DNA from: Microlunatus elymi
Lineage (GTDB): Bacteria; Actinomycetota; Actinomycetes; Propionibacteriales; Propionibacteriaceae
Reading direction: 5' to 3'
Assembly: GCF_007362775.1 (NCBI RefSeq)
Contig: NZ_CP041692.1
Coordinates: forward strand, 496,001 to 560,000
Length of the DNA stretch: 64,000 nucleotides
In this document: positions 34,104 to 43,300 of the stretch, one piece after another
Numbering within the stretch: position 1 is the first letter of the stretch
Layout of the letters: each line of letters opens with the position of its first letter
Notes under the pieces: generated by a model
Seen by the model: the letters and a program-made list of their open reading frames with translations, nothing else
Told to the model about the DNA's origin: nothing
Databases searched by the model: none
Made by a program: the position numbers and the translations under genes

Positions 34104-34455
34104 GATGCAAACTTCCCTCCGTGGCTCGGCGCAATCCCTCGCAGCCGTGATCGGGCACGGACTGCACCGAATGTGGACAGCTGGACAGGTGACCTCCCCC
34201 CTGCGGCTCGCGTCCGACGGGGGCAATCGGTGGCAGGGGGCGCGGCGCGGAAGTCACCGCAGGGCGTCGATGCCTGTCGCTGTGCTCTCGCAAGACGTGC
34301 GAGTGCTCGCTCTTCTCGTTATAGATCGGTCCGGTTGGGTTTGCAACCTCGGCCGACGCGTCGGCGGGCTGTTCACAGCCTCGCTGCGGTGACGATCGAC
34401 CGGTACGTCAGCACAAGCCTGCCCGGTGCGCAAGGATGAGCCCAGGAGGGATCTC
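34104..34455. other. Divergent intergenic region between satP and the TPR gene
   Basis: 352 bp with promoters expected in both directions. I see no coding sequence or strong palindrome. A patch around 34310-34330 (CTCGTTATAGATCGG) has the only TATAGAT-like -10 hexamer I notice. The ribosome site AGGAGGG for the TPR gene is at 34444-34450. Confidence 0.4.
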
Positions 34456-36150
34456 GTGACCGACTACTTCGACCTCGGCAGCTACTCGCGTCCGGTCTCG
34501 ACCCGGTCGCCGGCCGCGCAGACCTGGTTCGATCGCGGCCTGATGTGGATCTACGCGTTCAACCACGGCGAGGCGATCAAGTGCTTTCAGCGAGCCCTCC
34601 AGGAAGATCGGCGGCTGGCGATGGCGTGGTGGGGCATCGCGTACGCGCTGGGTCCGAACTACAACAAGCCGTGGGAAGCATTCGGTGACGATGAACTCGA
34701 CGGCACCGTCCGCGAGGTGTTCTCCGCCACCGCTTCGGCGGTCGAGTTGGCCGACGGTGCGAGTCCGGTGGAGCGGGCGTTGATCGAGGCCCTGCGTACC
34801 CGGTATCCGTCACCGGCGGTGATTGATGATCTTGCTGCGTGGAACGCCGGTTTCGCCGAGGCGATGGCAGCGGTGTACGAGCGGTTCGGTGATGATCTCG
34901 AGGTGGCGGTGCTGTACGCCGATGCGCTGATGAACCTGACCCCGTGGGCGCTGTGGGATGTCTGCAGCGGCCGGCCGGCCCCGGGATCGCAAGCCCTGTT
35001 GATCAAACAGGTGCTGGATCGGGCGCTGACGCTGCCTGGCGGCCAAGATCATCCCGGCGTGTTGCATCTCTACATCCATCTGATGGAGATGTCCGGTTCG
35101 CCGGAGTCGGCGTTGCCGGTGGCCGATCGGCTGCGCGGACTGGTGCCGGACGCCGGCCACCTGGAGCACATGCCGACCCATCTGGACGTGCTGGTCGGCG
35201 ACTACCGCAGGGTGATCAGCTCGAACACCGACGCGATCGCCGCCGATGATCGTTTCGTCGCCCGCGAGGGAGCGATGAACTTCTACACCCTCTACCGCTG
35301 TCACGATCTGCACTTCCGGCTCTACGGCGCGCTCTTCGCCGGCAAGAGCGAGGTGGCGTTGCAGACCGCGGCCGCGATCGAGCGCGCGGTGCCGGAAGAC
35401 CTGCTCCGGCAGCAGAATCCGCCGATGGCCGACTGGGCCGAGGGACTGTTGGCGATGCGGGTGCATGTGCTGGTCCGGTTCGGTCGCTGGCCGGAGATCC
35501 TGGCGCTGCCGTTCCCCGACGATCAAGATCTCTACTGCACCAGCACGGCGATGCTGCACTACGCCCGCGGCATCTCGTACGCGATCACCAGCGATCATGA
35601 TCATGCACTGATCGAGCAACAACGCTTCGGTGATGCGGTCGCCCGCGTGCCCGAAACCCGTACCTTGTTCAACAACACCTGCCAGGACATCCTGGCCATC
35701 GCCTCGGCCATGCTGGACGGAGAGATCGCCTACCGCTCCGGTGACATCGAGTCCGGATTTTCTCACCTGCGCAGGGCGATCGAGCTCGACGACACCTTGC
35801 CCTACGACGAACCCTGGGGCTGGATGCAGCCCACCCGGCATGCCTACGGTGCGCTGCTGCTGGAACAGGATCGAGTCGCCGAAGCCGAGGCGGTCTACCG
35901 TGCTGATCTTGGTTTCGACCCGTCGGTTCCGCGGTCGCAGCAGCATCCCAACAACGTCTGGGCGCTGCACGGCTACCACGAATGTCTGCAACGGCTGGGC
36001 AAACACGAACAGGCCATGATCATCAAGCAACAACTCGACTTCGCCCTGGCGCAGGCCGACGTACCGATCGCATCGTCCTGCTTCTGCCGGCTCGACGTCG
36101 GTGATCACTGCGCGCCCGGTTGTACGTGTCGGCACTGCGCCGCCGAGTAA
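34456..36150 (+). CDS. TPR-repeat protein with His-rich motifs and Cys-rich tail
   Basis: 564 residues from GTG 34456, six bases after AGGAGGG. Tetratricopeptide-like helices occur near the start (AAQTWFDRGLMWIYAFNHGEAIKCFQRALQEDRRLAMAWWGIAYALG) and near the end (AYGALLLEQDRVAEAEAVYRADLGFDP, VWALHGYHECLQRLGKHEQAMIIKQQL). The middle has conserved-looking His residues in LYIHLMEMSG and HLEHMPTHLDVLVGDY. The last 23 residues contain six Cys and two His (CFCRLD...CAPGCTCRHC), a probable metal site. No signal peptide. I do not know its function; the metal-binding tail plus His motifs suggest more than a scaffold. A strong hairpin terminator follows. Confidence 0.8.
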   Translation: MTDYFDLGSYSRPVSTRSPAAQTWFDRGLMWIYAFNHGEAIKCFQRALQEDRRLAMAWWGIAYALGPNYNKPWEAFGDDELDGTVREVFSATASAVELADGASPVERALIEALRTRYPSPAVIDDLAAWNAGFAEAMAAVYERFGDDLEVAVLYADALMNLTPWALWDVCSGRPAPGSQALLIKQVLDRALTLPGGQDHPGVLHLYIHLMEMSGSPESALPVADRLRGLVPDAGHLEHMPTHLDVLVGDYRRVISSNTDAIAADDRFVAREGAMNFYTLYRCHDLHFRLYGALFAGKSEVALQTAAAIERAVPEDLLRQQNPPMADWAEGLLAMRVHVLVRFGRWPEILALPFPDDQDLYCTSTAMLHYARGISYAITSDHDHALIEQQRFGDAVARVPETRTLFNNTCQDILAIASAMLDGEIAYRSGDIESGFSHLRRAIELDDTLPYDEPWGWMQPTRHAYGALLLEQDRVAEAEAVYRADLGFDPSVPRSQQHPNNVWALHGYHECLQRLGKHEQAMIIKQQLDFALAQADVPIASSCFCRLDVGDHCAPGCTCRHCAAE

Positions 36151-36169
36151 CCGGAGCCTCACCGAACAC

Positions 36170-36231
36170 CCGCACCACCTGCAGCCAGCCGCACCGGGTG
36201 CAGCCGGTGCGGCTGGCGGTAGGTGGTGCGG
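36170..36231. terminator. Long bipartite hairpin between convergent genes
   Basis: CCGCACCACCT (36170-36180) pairs with 36221-36231, and inside it the 13-bp arm CCAGCCGCACCGG (36184-36196) pairs with 36204-36216, separated by small bulges. It lies between the TPR gene (stop 36150) and the deoR-type gene (stop 36248) and should work in both directions. Confidence 0.75.
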
Positions 36232-36247
36232 GAGTGGGGTAGGCGAC

Positions 36248-37027
36248 CTACACGCGCAGCACGCGGGGGCCTTCGGCGCTGTAACGCTGGGCGGTGGTGC
36301 GGGAGAGCCGGGTGCCGGTGACGATCCAGGTCAGCTCGGACACATCGGCGAACTTCGCGAACGCGGTGACGCCGAAGCGGGTGTGCTCGCACAGCAGCGC
36401 CGACTGCCGGGCCGCAACCATGGCGGCCGCCTTCGCCTGGGCGACCGCCGGATCCGGCGTGGTCAGCCCGCGCTCCAGGGAGACGCCGTTCGCGCCCATG
36501 ATCGCCAGATCGACGTTCAACTCGGCGAGCATGTCGGTGGCCCACCGGTCGACCGTGCCCATCGTCGTCGGGCGGAGCCGTCCGCCGACAACGATCACAT
36601 CGTGATCAGTCTGCCGACCGAGTTCGGCAGCAACGGTCAACGATCTGGTCACCACCGTGAGCCGCTGCAGCTTGCCCATCGGCGCGACCAGATCCTCCGG
36701 CAACGCTCCCTCGTCGAGGAACACCGTCTCGACGTCGGCCATCAAGGAGACAGCGGCCTCGGCGATCGCCAACCGCTCCTCGGTTCTCGCCTTGCGCCGA
36801 TGAATCACCGGTGTCTCGTGACGGCCGATGTCGGTCGGGTAGAACGCGCCGTAGGAGCGAACGATCAGCCGCTGCGCCTCGAGCGTGCGAAGATCACGCC
36901 GCAGCGTCGCCGGTGAGATGGCGAACAGGTCGGCGATCTCCGAGACGACGGCGCGACCCTCACTGCGTACGTGATGGAGGATCCGCTGCTGCCGGTCGAA
37001 CGCACGACCCCGATACGAGCTGGACAT
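36248..37027 (-). CDS. DeoR-family transcriptional regulator
   Basis: 259 residues from the ATG at 37025-37027; upstream in-frame starts exist (to 37075), and no ribosome site decides between them. The HTH is AFDRQQRILHHVRSEGRAVVSEIADLFAISPATLRRDLRTLEAQRLIVRSYGAF. The sensor domain has VETVFLDEGALPEDL, LTVVTRSLTVAAEL, DHDVIVVGGRLRPTTMGTVDRWA and VDLAIMGANGVSLERGLTTPDPAVAQAK, as in GlpR/DeoR proteins that bind phosphorylated sugars or glycerol-3-phosphate. It is transcribed away from the ugp-like ABC operon at 37167 and probably represses it. Confidence 0.9.
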   Translation of the reverse strand: MSSSYRGRAFDRQQRILHHVRSEGRAVVSEIADLFAISPATLRRDLRTLEAQRLIVRSYGAFYPTDIGRHETPVIHRRKARTEERLAIAEAAVSLMADVETVFLDEGALPEDLVAPMGKLQRLTVVTRSLTVAAELGRQTDHDVIVVGGRLRPTTMGTVDRWATDMLAELNVDLAIMGANGVSLERGLTTPDPAVAQAKAAAMVAARQSALLCEHTRFGVTAFAKFADVSELTWIVTGTRLSRTTAQRYSAEGPRVLRV

Positions 37028-37166
37028 CTTCGGTGATTTTTCCACAGGGTGGCCAAGCGTGCGAGAAATGATCACCGTTTGGCCGGTCTCTGACCATCGT
37101 CCGATCTCAGAACGCCCCTAGATTGATCCGCGTCCTCGTCATCTTGATGCAGATGGGTGGTAGCCG

Positions 37167-38150
37167 GTGAGCAGCGGAGCAACCGACCTCGGATCGATCA
37201 CAGCGACAGCCGGCGACCCGGCGAGGGGAACCGACCAGCTCGCCACCACCAGCGCCGATCGGCGCCCGGGTGCCATCCGCCGGAGGCGCCGCAGCTACCT
37301 GCTGTTCGCCGCGTTCGCCTTCCCGAATCTGATCCTGATCGCGGTCTTCGCCTACTGGCCGATCATCGAGAACATCTACCTCAGCTTCACCAGCTGGGAC
37401 TTCATCTCCCCCAAGGCCGAATGGGTCGGCCTGCTGAACTACACCGGTCTGTTCACCAGTTGGTCCTTCCCGGCGACCCTGCTGCGGACGCTGATCTGGG
37501 TTGTCGCCGTGGTGGTCATCACCATGGTCATCGGACTGGCACTGGCGCTGCTGTTCTCCTTGCGGATCCGCGGCACGACGGCGGTTCAGACCCTGGCGTT
37601 CTCGCCGCACGTGCTGTCCGGCGCGGCGATCGCCACCATCTGGCTGTTGATCTTCGATCCGAACACCGGGCTCAGCCGGCTGATCTTCAACGCCTTCGGC
37701 GCCGACTCGCCGGCCTGGATCACCGACTCCTCCTGGGCGTTACCCGCCTTGATCATCGTGTCGATCTGGAAGGGCCTGGGTTTCGTTGCGATCGTCTACC
37801 TGGTTGGCATCCAGCAGATCCCTAACGAGGTTCTGGAGGCGGCCCGGATCGACGGAGCCGGTCGATGGTCGACGCTGACGCAGGTCATCTTCCCGCTGTT
37901 GTCGCCGACCACCTTCTTCTTGATCATCACGCAGACGATCTCGGCCTTCCAGGCCTTCGACGTGATCGCGATGATGACCAGCGGTGGACCGGCCGGCGCG
38001 ACCACCACGCTGAGCTGGTTCATCTACGACGAGGCGTTCAACCGGACCAACGTCGGTGTCTCCAGCGCCGCTTCCATGATCATGTTCGTGATTCTGATGG
38101 CGATCACCGCGCTGCAATTTCGATTCGTCGAGCGGAGGGTGCACTACTGA
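37167..38150 (+). CDS. ABC transporter permease, UgpA/MalF type
   Basis: 327 residues from GTG 37167. Six membrane segments follow a basic cytoplasmic start (RRPGAIRRRRRSYLLFAAFAFPNLILIAVFAYWPIIENIYLSF). The EAA loop is NEVLEAARIDGAGRWSTLTQVIFPLLSPTTFFL. The protein belongs to the binding-protein-dependent transport permease group for sugars and glycerol-3-phosphate. Its stop overlaps the next permease start (TGATG). No gene for an ATPase is present in the operon, so a shared MsiK/UgpC-type ATPase elsewhere is expected. Confidence 0.92.
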   Translation: MSSGATDLGSITATAGDPARGTDQLATTSADRRPGAIRRRRRSYLLFAAFAFPNLILIAVFAYWPIIENIYLSFTSWDFISPKAEWVGLLNYTGLFTSWSFPATLLRTLIWVVAVVVITMVIGLALALLFSLRIRGTTAVQTLAFSPHVLSGAAIATIWLLIFDPNTGLSRLIFNAFGADSPAWITDSSWALPALIIVSIWKGLGFVAIVYLVGIQQIPNEVLEAARIDGAGRWSTLTQVIFPLLSPTTFFLIITQTISAFQAFDVIAMMTSGGPAGATTTLSWFIYDEAFNRTNVGVSSAASMIMFVILMAITALQFRFVERRVHY

Positions 38151-39040
38151 TGACTGCGATGCCGACGACGGCGATGACGCCCACCAAGCAGACTCAGGAC
38201 GCGCAAGTGCGGTCGTCAACCCGGCGGCGTACTCCGTGGTGGGGTGTGGTTGCCCTGGTGGTCGGGGCCTTGGTCTTCTTGATTCCGCTGTACCTCTTCG
38301 TCAGTACGGCGTTCAAGACGAACGCCGACATCAACAGTTGGCCGCTACGGCTGATCCCCAGATCACTCACCCTGGAGAACTTCGTCAACGCCTGGGAGCT
38401 GGCGCCGTTCGGCCAGTTCTTGATCAACTCGGTGGTGGTCGCGGTGATCGGGATGGCGCTGAAGGTGTTGCTGGCGATCTTCACCGCGTACGCGTTCGCC
38501 TACCTGCCGTTCCCGAAGAAGAACTGGCTCTTCCTCTTCATGCTGGGCGCACTGATGGTGCCCGGCCACGTCACCCTGCTGGTCAACTACATCACCGTCG
38601 GTCACCTGCACCTGGTCAACACCTACGCCGGTTTGATCCTGCCCGGCATCGCCTCCGCGTTCGGCACCTTCCTGCTCCGGCAGTACTTCCTGTCGATTCC
38701 GGCGGAGGTGCTGGAGGCAGCACAGTTGGACGGCGCCGGACATCTGCGCACAATCGGCTCGTTTATCGTGCCGATGGCGCGGCCGGCGATCATCACCGTC
38801 GGGCTGATCGCGTTGATCGACGAGTGGAACGGATTCGTCTGGCCGTTGATCGTGACCAACTCGGTGAACATGCGGACGTTGCCGATCGGATTGCTGTACC
38901 TGAAGGAGAACGACGGCATCAACGACTGGGGTGCGCTGATGGCCGGCACGCTCTTCGTGGTGCTGCCGATGGCGATCGTGCTGCTGCTGGCTCAGCGCTA
39001 CATCGTGGCCGGACTGGCCGGAAGTGCGGTCCGCCGATGA
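38150..39040 (+). CDS. ABC transporter permease, UgpE/MalG type
   Basis: 296 residues from ATG 38150, which overlaps the preceding stop; GGAGGG lies in the end of that gene. Six membrane segments are visible. The EAA loop is PAEVLEAAQLDGAGHLRTIGSFIVPMARPAIIT, and LFMLGALMVPGHVTLLVNYITVGHLHLVNTYAGLILPGIASAFGTFLLRQYF is typical of the group. It pairs with the permease at 37167 to form the channel for the substrate brought by the lipoprotein encoded at 39084. Confidence 0.92.
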   Translation: MTAMPTTAMTPTKQTQDAQVRSSTRRRTPWWGVVALVVGALVFLIPLYLFVSTAFKTNADINSWPLRLIPRSLTLENFVNAWELAPFGQFLINSVVVAVIGMALKVLLAIFTAYAFAYLPFPKKNWLFLFMLGALMVPGHVTLLVNYITVGHLHLVNTYAGLILPGIASAFGTFLLRQYFLSIPAEVLEAAQLDGAGHLRTIGSFIVPMARPAIITVGLIALIDEWNGFVWPLIVTNSVNMRTLPIGLLYLKENDGINDWGALMAGTLFVVLPMAIVLLLAQRYIVAGLAGSAVRR

Positions 39041-39083
39041 TCACCGCGTGCCGCCGACTCGAACCGATCCGAAGGGAGTCCGT

Positions 39084-40421
39084 GTGAACGGCATCAAGCT
39101 GAACCGTCGCCGGTTGCTGACCGGCGCGGCCGCGGCAACCGCAGGACTGGCGCTGTCCGGCTGCGTCGGCCGCAGTCTCGGCGACTACTCCCAGGTCAGC
39201 GGCCAGGTGCCGCCGAAGTTCGCCCGCCGCGATCGGGTGGTGGTGTGGAGCGCCTTCACCTCGCACAACGCAGAGATCCTGCAGGCCATCGTCGACGGCT
39301 TCAACGCTTCCCAGCAAGACATCTTCTGCGAGATCCAACTCTTCCCCGGCTACGACGCCCTGGACTCCAAGCTTGCGGCGAGCCTGACCTCGGAGCAGAT
39401 CCCCGACATCGTCACGTTGAGCGACGTCTCCTGGAATCGCTACTTCCTGGCCGAGACGCTGGAGCCGTTGAGCGGCTACTTCGACGCAGCGTTCACGCCC
39501 GACGAGTTTCATCCGCGGTTCCTGGCCGAAGGCACGATCCGGGATGAGATCTACTGGCTGCCGTGGGCCCGTTCGACGCCACTCTTCTATTACAACAAGG
39601 ACATCTTCGCCGCGGCCGGACTGCCCGATCGCGGCCCGGAGACCTTCACCGAACTGCGCGAGTGGGGCAAGCAACTCAAGGGCTTCACGTACAAGGGCGC
39701 CAAGGTCAAGATGCGCGGCTACACCGGGGCCGACGACTGGTACTTCCAGGGTTCGTCCTGGGCGTTCGGCGGTGGCTACTCCGACGGCATGATTCCGAAG
39801 CTCGATTCGGAGGAGACCATCTCCTCGCTCGAATTCGATCGTGCCTTCATCCACGATGATCAGATGGCCTACCTGGCCAGCAGCATCAACGGCGACTTCG
39901 CCGCCGGAGTGACGGCGACGATCTGCAACTCCACCGGCGCCCTGACCTCACTGCTGGCCGCGGCCGAGTTCGACGTCGGTGCTGCTTTCCTGCCCGTACA
40001 GGAAAAACCGGGCGTGCCGACCGGCGGCAGCGGTCTGGCGGTGCTGCGTAACTCCACCAGCGCTCGGAAGAAGACTGCCTGGGAAGTGATCAAATACCTC
40101 GCGGACAAGGGTGCACCGGACTGGAGCCTCGGAACCGGCTATCTGCCCGTCACCAAGAGCGCGATCAACTCGCCCAAGATCAAAGCCCGCAACGCCAAGA
40201 CCCCCGCCTATCAAGTGGCCCAAGATCAACTCGACCGGGCCCGTACACCCGACATCATGCGCCGCTACGTGAACGAGACGATTGCCGAGATGCAGATCGC
40301 CCTGCAGAAGGTGTACGCGTCCGATGCCGACCCGGGTGACGTGCTGCATGAAGTCGTACGAGTATTGGAACCGGCGATCAAGCAGACGCTGCCGAAGTAT
40401 CAACGACTCGTCGCCGGCTGA
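39084..40421 (+). CDS. ABC transporter substrate-binding lipoprotein, UgpB-like
   Basis: 445 residues from GTG 39084 with GAAGGGAG upstream. The N-terminus NRRRLLTGAAAATAGLALSGC has a lipobox (LSGC) and an RRR-type Tat-like motif. The mature part follows the family 1 solute-binding pattern: VVVWSAFTSHNAEILQAIVDGFNAS, then IPDIVTLSDVSWNRYFLAE, then IYWLPWARSTPLFYYNKDIFAAAGLPDRGPETFTELREWGKQL. The STPLFYYNKD stretch and the adjacent glycerophosphodiesterase gene favour glycerol-3-phosphate or glycerophosphodiesters as ligand; a sugar is the alternative. Confidence 0.88.
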   Translation: MNGIKLNRRRLLTGAAAATAGLALSGCVGRSLGDYSQVSGQVPPKFARRDRVVVWSAFTSHNAEILQAIVDGFNASQQDIFCEIQLFPGYDALDSKLAASLTSEQIPDIVTLSDVSWNRYFLAETLEPLSGYFDAAFTPDEFHPRFLAEGTIRDEIYWLPWARSTPLFYYNKDIFAAAGLPDRGPETFTELREWGKQLKGFTYKGAKVKMRGYTGADDWYFQGSSWAFGGGYSDGMIPKLDSEETISSLEFDRAFIHDDQMAYLASSINGDFAAGVTATICNSTGALTSLLAAAEFDVGAAFLPVQEKPGVPTGGSGLAVLRNSTSARKKTAWEVIKYLADKGAPDWSLGTGYLPVTKSAINSPKIKARNAKTPAYQVAQDQLDRARTPDIMRRYVNETIAEMQIALQKVYASDADPGDVLHEVVRVLEPAIKQTLPKYQRLVAG

Positions 40422-40487
40422 CGCGTCGAACCAGGATTGTCGAGAACCGAGTCCCCACCAGCAGGGCCCCTTGAGGAAAGGATGATT

Positions 40488-41216
40488 GTGACGTTCGCCG
40501 TCGTCGGGCACCGAGGCGCCATGGCCGAAGCCCCCGAGAACACCGTTGCCTCCTACCGCCGCGCCGAGGACATCGGCGTCGAGGAGGTGGAAACCGATGT
40601 GCGGATCAGCGCCGACGGACAACTCTTCATGCTGCACGACGCGACGTTGGACCGGGTCGCGGCAACACCCGCCGGGCGTGATCTTGGTCCGGTCGCCGAC
40701 CTGGAGTGGTCGGTGATTCGCTCGGTCGATGTCGGCGACGGTGAGCGGGTGCCAACCCTGGAAGAGATGTATCAGGTCACCACCCGGACGATCCAGCTCG
40801 AGATCAAGGCACTGGAAGCGATCGACGCGCTGCCGGACTTCTTCGGTGAACATCGGGACTACGCCGCGCGGACGATCTTGACCGGCTTCTCGATCGAGGC
40901 GATGGCAGCGGTCGCCGAGAAGTTGCCGGAGATTCCACGCGGCATCATCACCTTCAGTTGGAACGAGGCCGACCAGCATCCTGGCGGCTACCAGGCGCTG
41001 ATCAAGGAAACCGGATCAAGCCGGATCCATTGCGGTTGGGAAGGACTGACTGCGGAGGTCGTCGAAAGGCTGCACGAGGAGGGCTTCCCGGTGCATGTCT
41101 GGCCGACCCGCGAGCAGGACGACCTGCGCCGTGCGTTGGAGCTGGGAGTTGACGGGACGACCAGCGACGATCCCCGTACGTTGTTGAGCTGGCTCGCCGC
41201 CCTGCAAGAGAGCTGA
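40488..41216 (+). CDS. Glycerophosphodiester phosphodiesterase (UgpQ-like)
   Basis: 242 residues from GTG 40488, about seven bases after GAGGAAAGG; the ATG at 40482 abuts that site. The GDPD motifs are GHRGAMAEAPENTVASYRRAE (HRG...PENT), VEEVETDVRISADGQLFMLHDATLDR (ExD and HD), and LEIKALEAIDALPDF later. The C-terminal barrel end has HVWPTREQDDLRRALELGVDGTTSDDPRTLL, as in UgpQ. The enzyme releases glycerol-3-phosphate from glycerophosphodiesters in the cytoplasm, which suits the transporter genes upstream. One base separates it from the HAD gene. Confidence 0.92.
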   Translation: MTFAVVGHRGAMAEAPENTVASYRRAEDIGVEEVETDVRISADGQLFMLHDATLDRVAATPAGRDLGPVADLEWSVIRSVDVGDGERVPTLEEMYQVTTRTIQLEIKALEAIDALPDFFGEHRDYAARTILTGFSIEAMAAVAEKLPEIPRGIITFSWNEADQHPGGYQALIKETGSSRIHCGWEGLTAEVVERLHEEGFPVHVWPTREQDDLRRALELGVDGTTSDDPRTLLSWLAALQES

Positions 41217-41217
41217 C

Positions 41218-41937
41218 GTGAGTCGGCCCCAGGTCGAGGCTTCGCAGCAGCAGGCGCCGGAAGCGGTTCTGTTCGACATGGACGGGACGTTGTTCGACAG
41301 CGAACGACTGTGGGACGTGAGCCTGGACGAGTTGGCGATCATGCTCGGTGGAACTCTGTCGGGCCGGACGCGCCGGCAGGTGGTCGGCGGCGACCTGCTG
41401 GACACCGTTCGGATCATTCACCGAGACCTCGGCGTCGAGGCCGACGAAGATCATTCCGCCCGCTGGCTGTTGGAGCGGACCCGGCAGCTGTTCGCCGGCG
41501 GCGTCCGGTGGCGTCCTGGTGCCCGGGCCGTGGTGGAAGCAGTCAAGGCGGCGGGCATTCCGCGGGCGCTGGTCACCTCCAGCCGGCGTGTGCTGGTCGA
41601 TGCGGTGCTGGCCCAGCTGGAGCCCGGCCTGTTCGAGGTCGTGGTCTGCGGCGACGAGGTGACCCGGCCGAAACCCGATCCGGAGGGCTACCTGACCGCT
41701 GCGTCCCGGCTCGGCGTGGAGGCAGCGAACTGTGTCGTGCTGGAGGATTCGCCACGTGGCATCGCCGCCGCTCGCGCCGCCGGCTGCGTGGTGGTGGCGG
41801 TCCCCGAAAGCGGGCAGACTTGCCCCACAGCTGATTGCACGGATGCCGATCGAACCGGCGATCATCAAATGATCATCACCTCGATCGAAACGATCACTGT
41901 TGACCAACTGGCGGCTTGGGTGAGGAGCAGGACGTGA
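41218..41937 (+). CDS. HAD-superfamily phosphatase (subfamily IA)
   Basis: 239 residues from GTG 41218, one base after the GDPD stop. HAD motifs: DMDGTLFDSERLW (motif I), ALVTSSRRVLV (motif II), CGDEVTRPKPDPEGYLTAASRLGV (motif III) and VLEDSPRGIAAARAAGCVVVAVP (motif IV). The cap domain fits the beta-phosphoglucomutase/DOG-phosphatase type. Given the operon, dephosphorylation of glycerol-3-phosphate or a sugar phosphate is a reasonable guess. Its stop overlaps the GH32 start (GTGA). Confidence 0.88.
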   Translation: MSRPQVEASQQQAPEAVLFDMDGTLFDSERLWDVSLDELAIMLGGTLSGRTRRQVVGGDLLDTVRIIHRDLGVEADEDHSARWLLERTRQLFAGGVRWRPGARAVVEAVKAAGIPRALVTSSRRVLVDAVLAQLEPGLFEVVVCGDEVTRPKPDPEGYLTAASRLGVEAANCVVLEDSPRGIAAARAAGCVVVAVPESGQTCPTADCTDADRTGDHQMIITSIETITVDQLAAWVRSRT

Positions 41938-43196
41938 GCGAGGACCCGGCCAACGGTGCTGCCGCAGATCCGACGTTCCCGCTGCTGCATCCCCGGCCCG
42001 AGCACGGCTGGCTGAATGATCCCAACGGGGTCTGCAAGTTCGACGGTCGCTGGCATCTGTTCTTCCAGTGGAATCCCGAGTCGACCCGGCACGAGCGGAT
42101 CCATTGGGGACATATCTCGTCGGCGGACCTGCTCACCTGGCGGGTCGAGCCGGTGGCGCTCGTGCCGCGTCCGGGACAGCCCGACTCCGCCGGCTGCTGG
42201 ACCGGCTGTGTGGTCGACGATGCGGGCACTCCGACCTCCGTCTACTCCGCGGTCAGCGACCACTCCGGACGGGCCGACGTGCTGCTGGCGCGCAGCGACC
42301 GCCGGCTGCTGCAGTGGGAGCAGACCGAGCATCCGGTGCTGCCGATGCCGGACGATCCTCGCTTCACCGACGTACGCGATCCGTACCTGTTCGAGCATGC
42401 GGGACATCGGTGGGCGGTGATCGGCGCCGGCCATCGGGACGGCGACCCGGCGGTGCTGGTCTATCGGGTCGATGAGCTGACCGACTGGATCCCCGCTGGA
42501 ACCTTGTTCGACCACAGCGATCCGGTAGCGGCCGAACTCTCGGCTGCGAACGTGTGGGAGTGCCCCAACCTGTTCCGGCTGGGCGATCGGTGGGTCTTGA
42601 TCATTTCGCTGTGGACGGCCGGTGCCGGGAGCCATCCGGAGGTCAGTTGTCTGGTCGGTGATCTCGAGCTGTCCGACGACCTGCAGTTGCGTTTCCGTCC
42701 GCGGTCGGCCGGCCGGCTCGACGACGGACCGGCGTTCTACGCACCGCAGGCGATGACCGACGGCGACCGGGTCCTGCTCTGGGGTTGGGTCTGCGAACAA
42801 CGCGACCAAGATCAACTCGCCGCGGCCGGCTGGGCCGGCTGCCTGACCCTGCCGCGCGAACTGGCGTTGGCCGGTGATCGGGTGAGCAGCCGACCGGCGG
42901 CTGAGCTGTCGGCGGCCATCGGGAACGAGATCGCGGCCGATCGGCCGATCACCGCGTCGGCCTTTGTGGCCCGATTCGATCGCCCGGGATCGCTGTCGCT
43001 GGACGGTGTCGATGTGATCGCGCTGGATCGATCCGGCGAGATCTGGGTCGACGGGTCGGTTGTCGAGGTGTACCCGGCCGGCGCGGCCCCGTACACCACC
43101 CGGGCGTATCCCGGCGCCGGTTCGGCCTGGACCGTCGACGGACCGGCCCGGGTGTACGCGATGACGATTTCGGCGACTGCGTCGTCGGCTCTATAG
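41934..43196 (+). CDS. GH32-family beta-fructosidase
   Basis: 420 residues from GTG 41934, overlapping the HAD gene by four bases, with GAGGAGCAGG upstream. GH32 motifs are intact: the nucleophile in HGWLNDPNGVCKFDGRWHLFFQWNP, the RDP motif in FTDVRDPYLFEH, and the acid/base in VWECPNLFRLGDRWVLI. No signal peptide, so a cytoplasmic enzyme cleaving sucrose, sucrose-6-phosphate or short fructans is expected. A reduced beta-sandwich domain closes the protein (SLDGVDVIALDRSGEIWVDGSVVEVYP). Its coupling to a ugp-like operon is odd and raises the chance that the transporter takes a fructose-containing glycoside. Confidence 0.92.
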   Translation: MSEDPANGAAADPTFPLLHPRPEHGWLNDPNGVCKFDGRWHLFFQWNPESTRHERIHWGHISSADLLTWRVEPVALVPRPGQPDSAGCWTGCVVDDAGTPTSVYSAVSDHSGRADVLLARSDRRLLQWEQTEHPVLPMPDDPRFTDVRDPYLFEHAGHRWAVIGAGHRDGDPAVLVYRVDELTDWIPAGTLFDHSDPVAAELSAANVWECPNLFRLGDRWVLIISLWTAGAGSHPEVSCLVGDLELSDDLQLRFRPRSAGRLDDGPAFYAPQAMTDGDRVLLWGWVCEQRDQDQLAAAGWAGCLTLPRELALAGDRVSSRPAAELSAAIGNEIAADRPITASAFVARFDRPGSLSLDGVDVIALDRSGEIWVDGSVVEVYPAGAAPYTTRAYPGAGSAWTVDGPARVYAMTISATASSAL

Positions 43197-43300
43197 AGTC
43201 GGGCGAGCTCCGCGCCCGCTGCCTCCGCGCCGGCGTCGTCGGCACCCGCCAGTTCGACGGTTGATCGGCTCGCACGTATCCCGCCCCGGGCGGTAAGAAT

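Noticed and set aside
34810-36162. 450-codon open frame on the minus strand
   Set aside because: Antisense to the TPR gene; no ribosome site and no motif.
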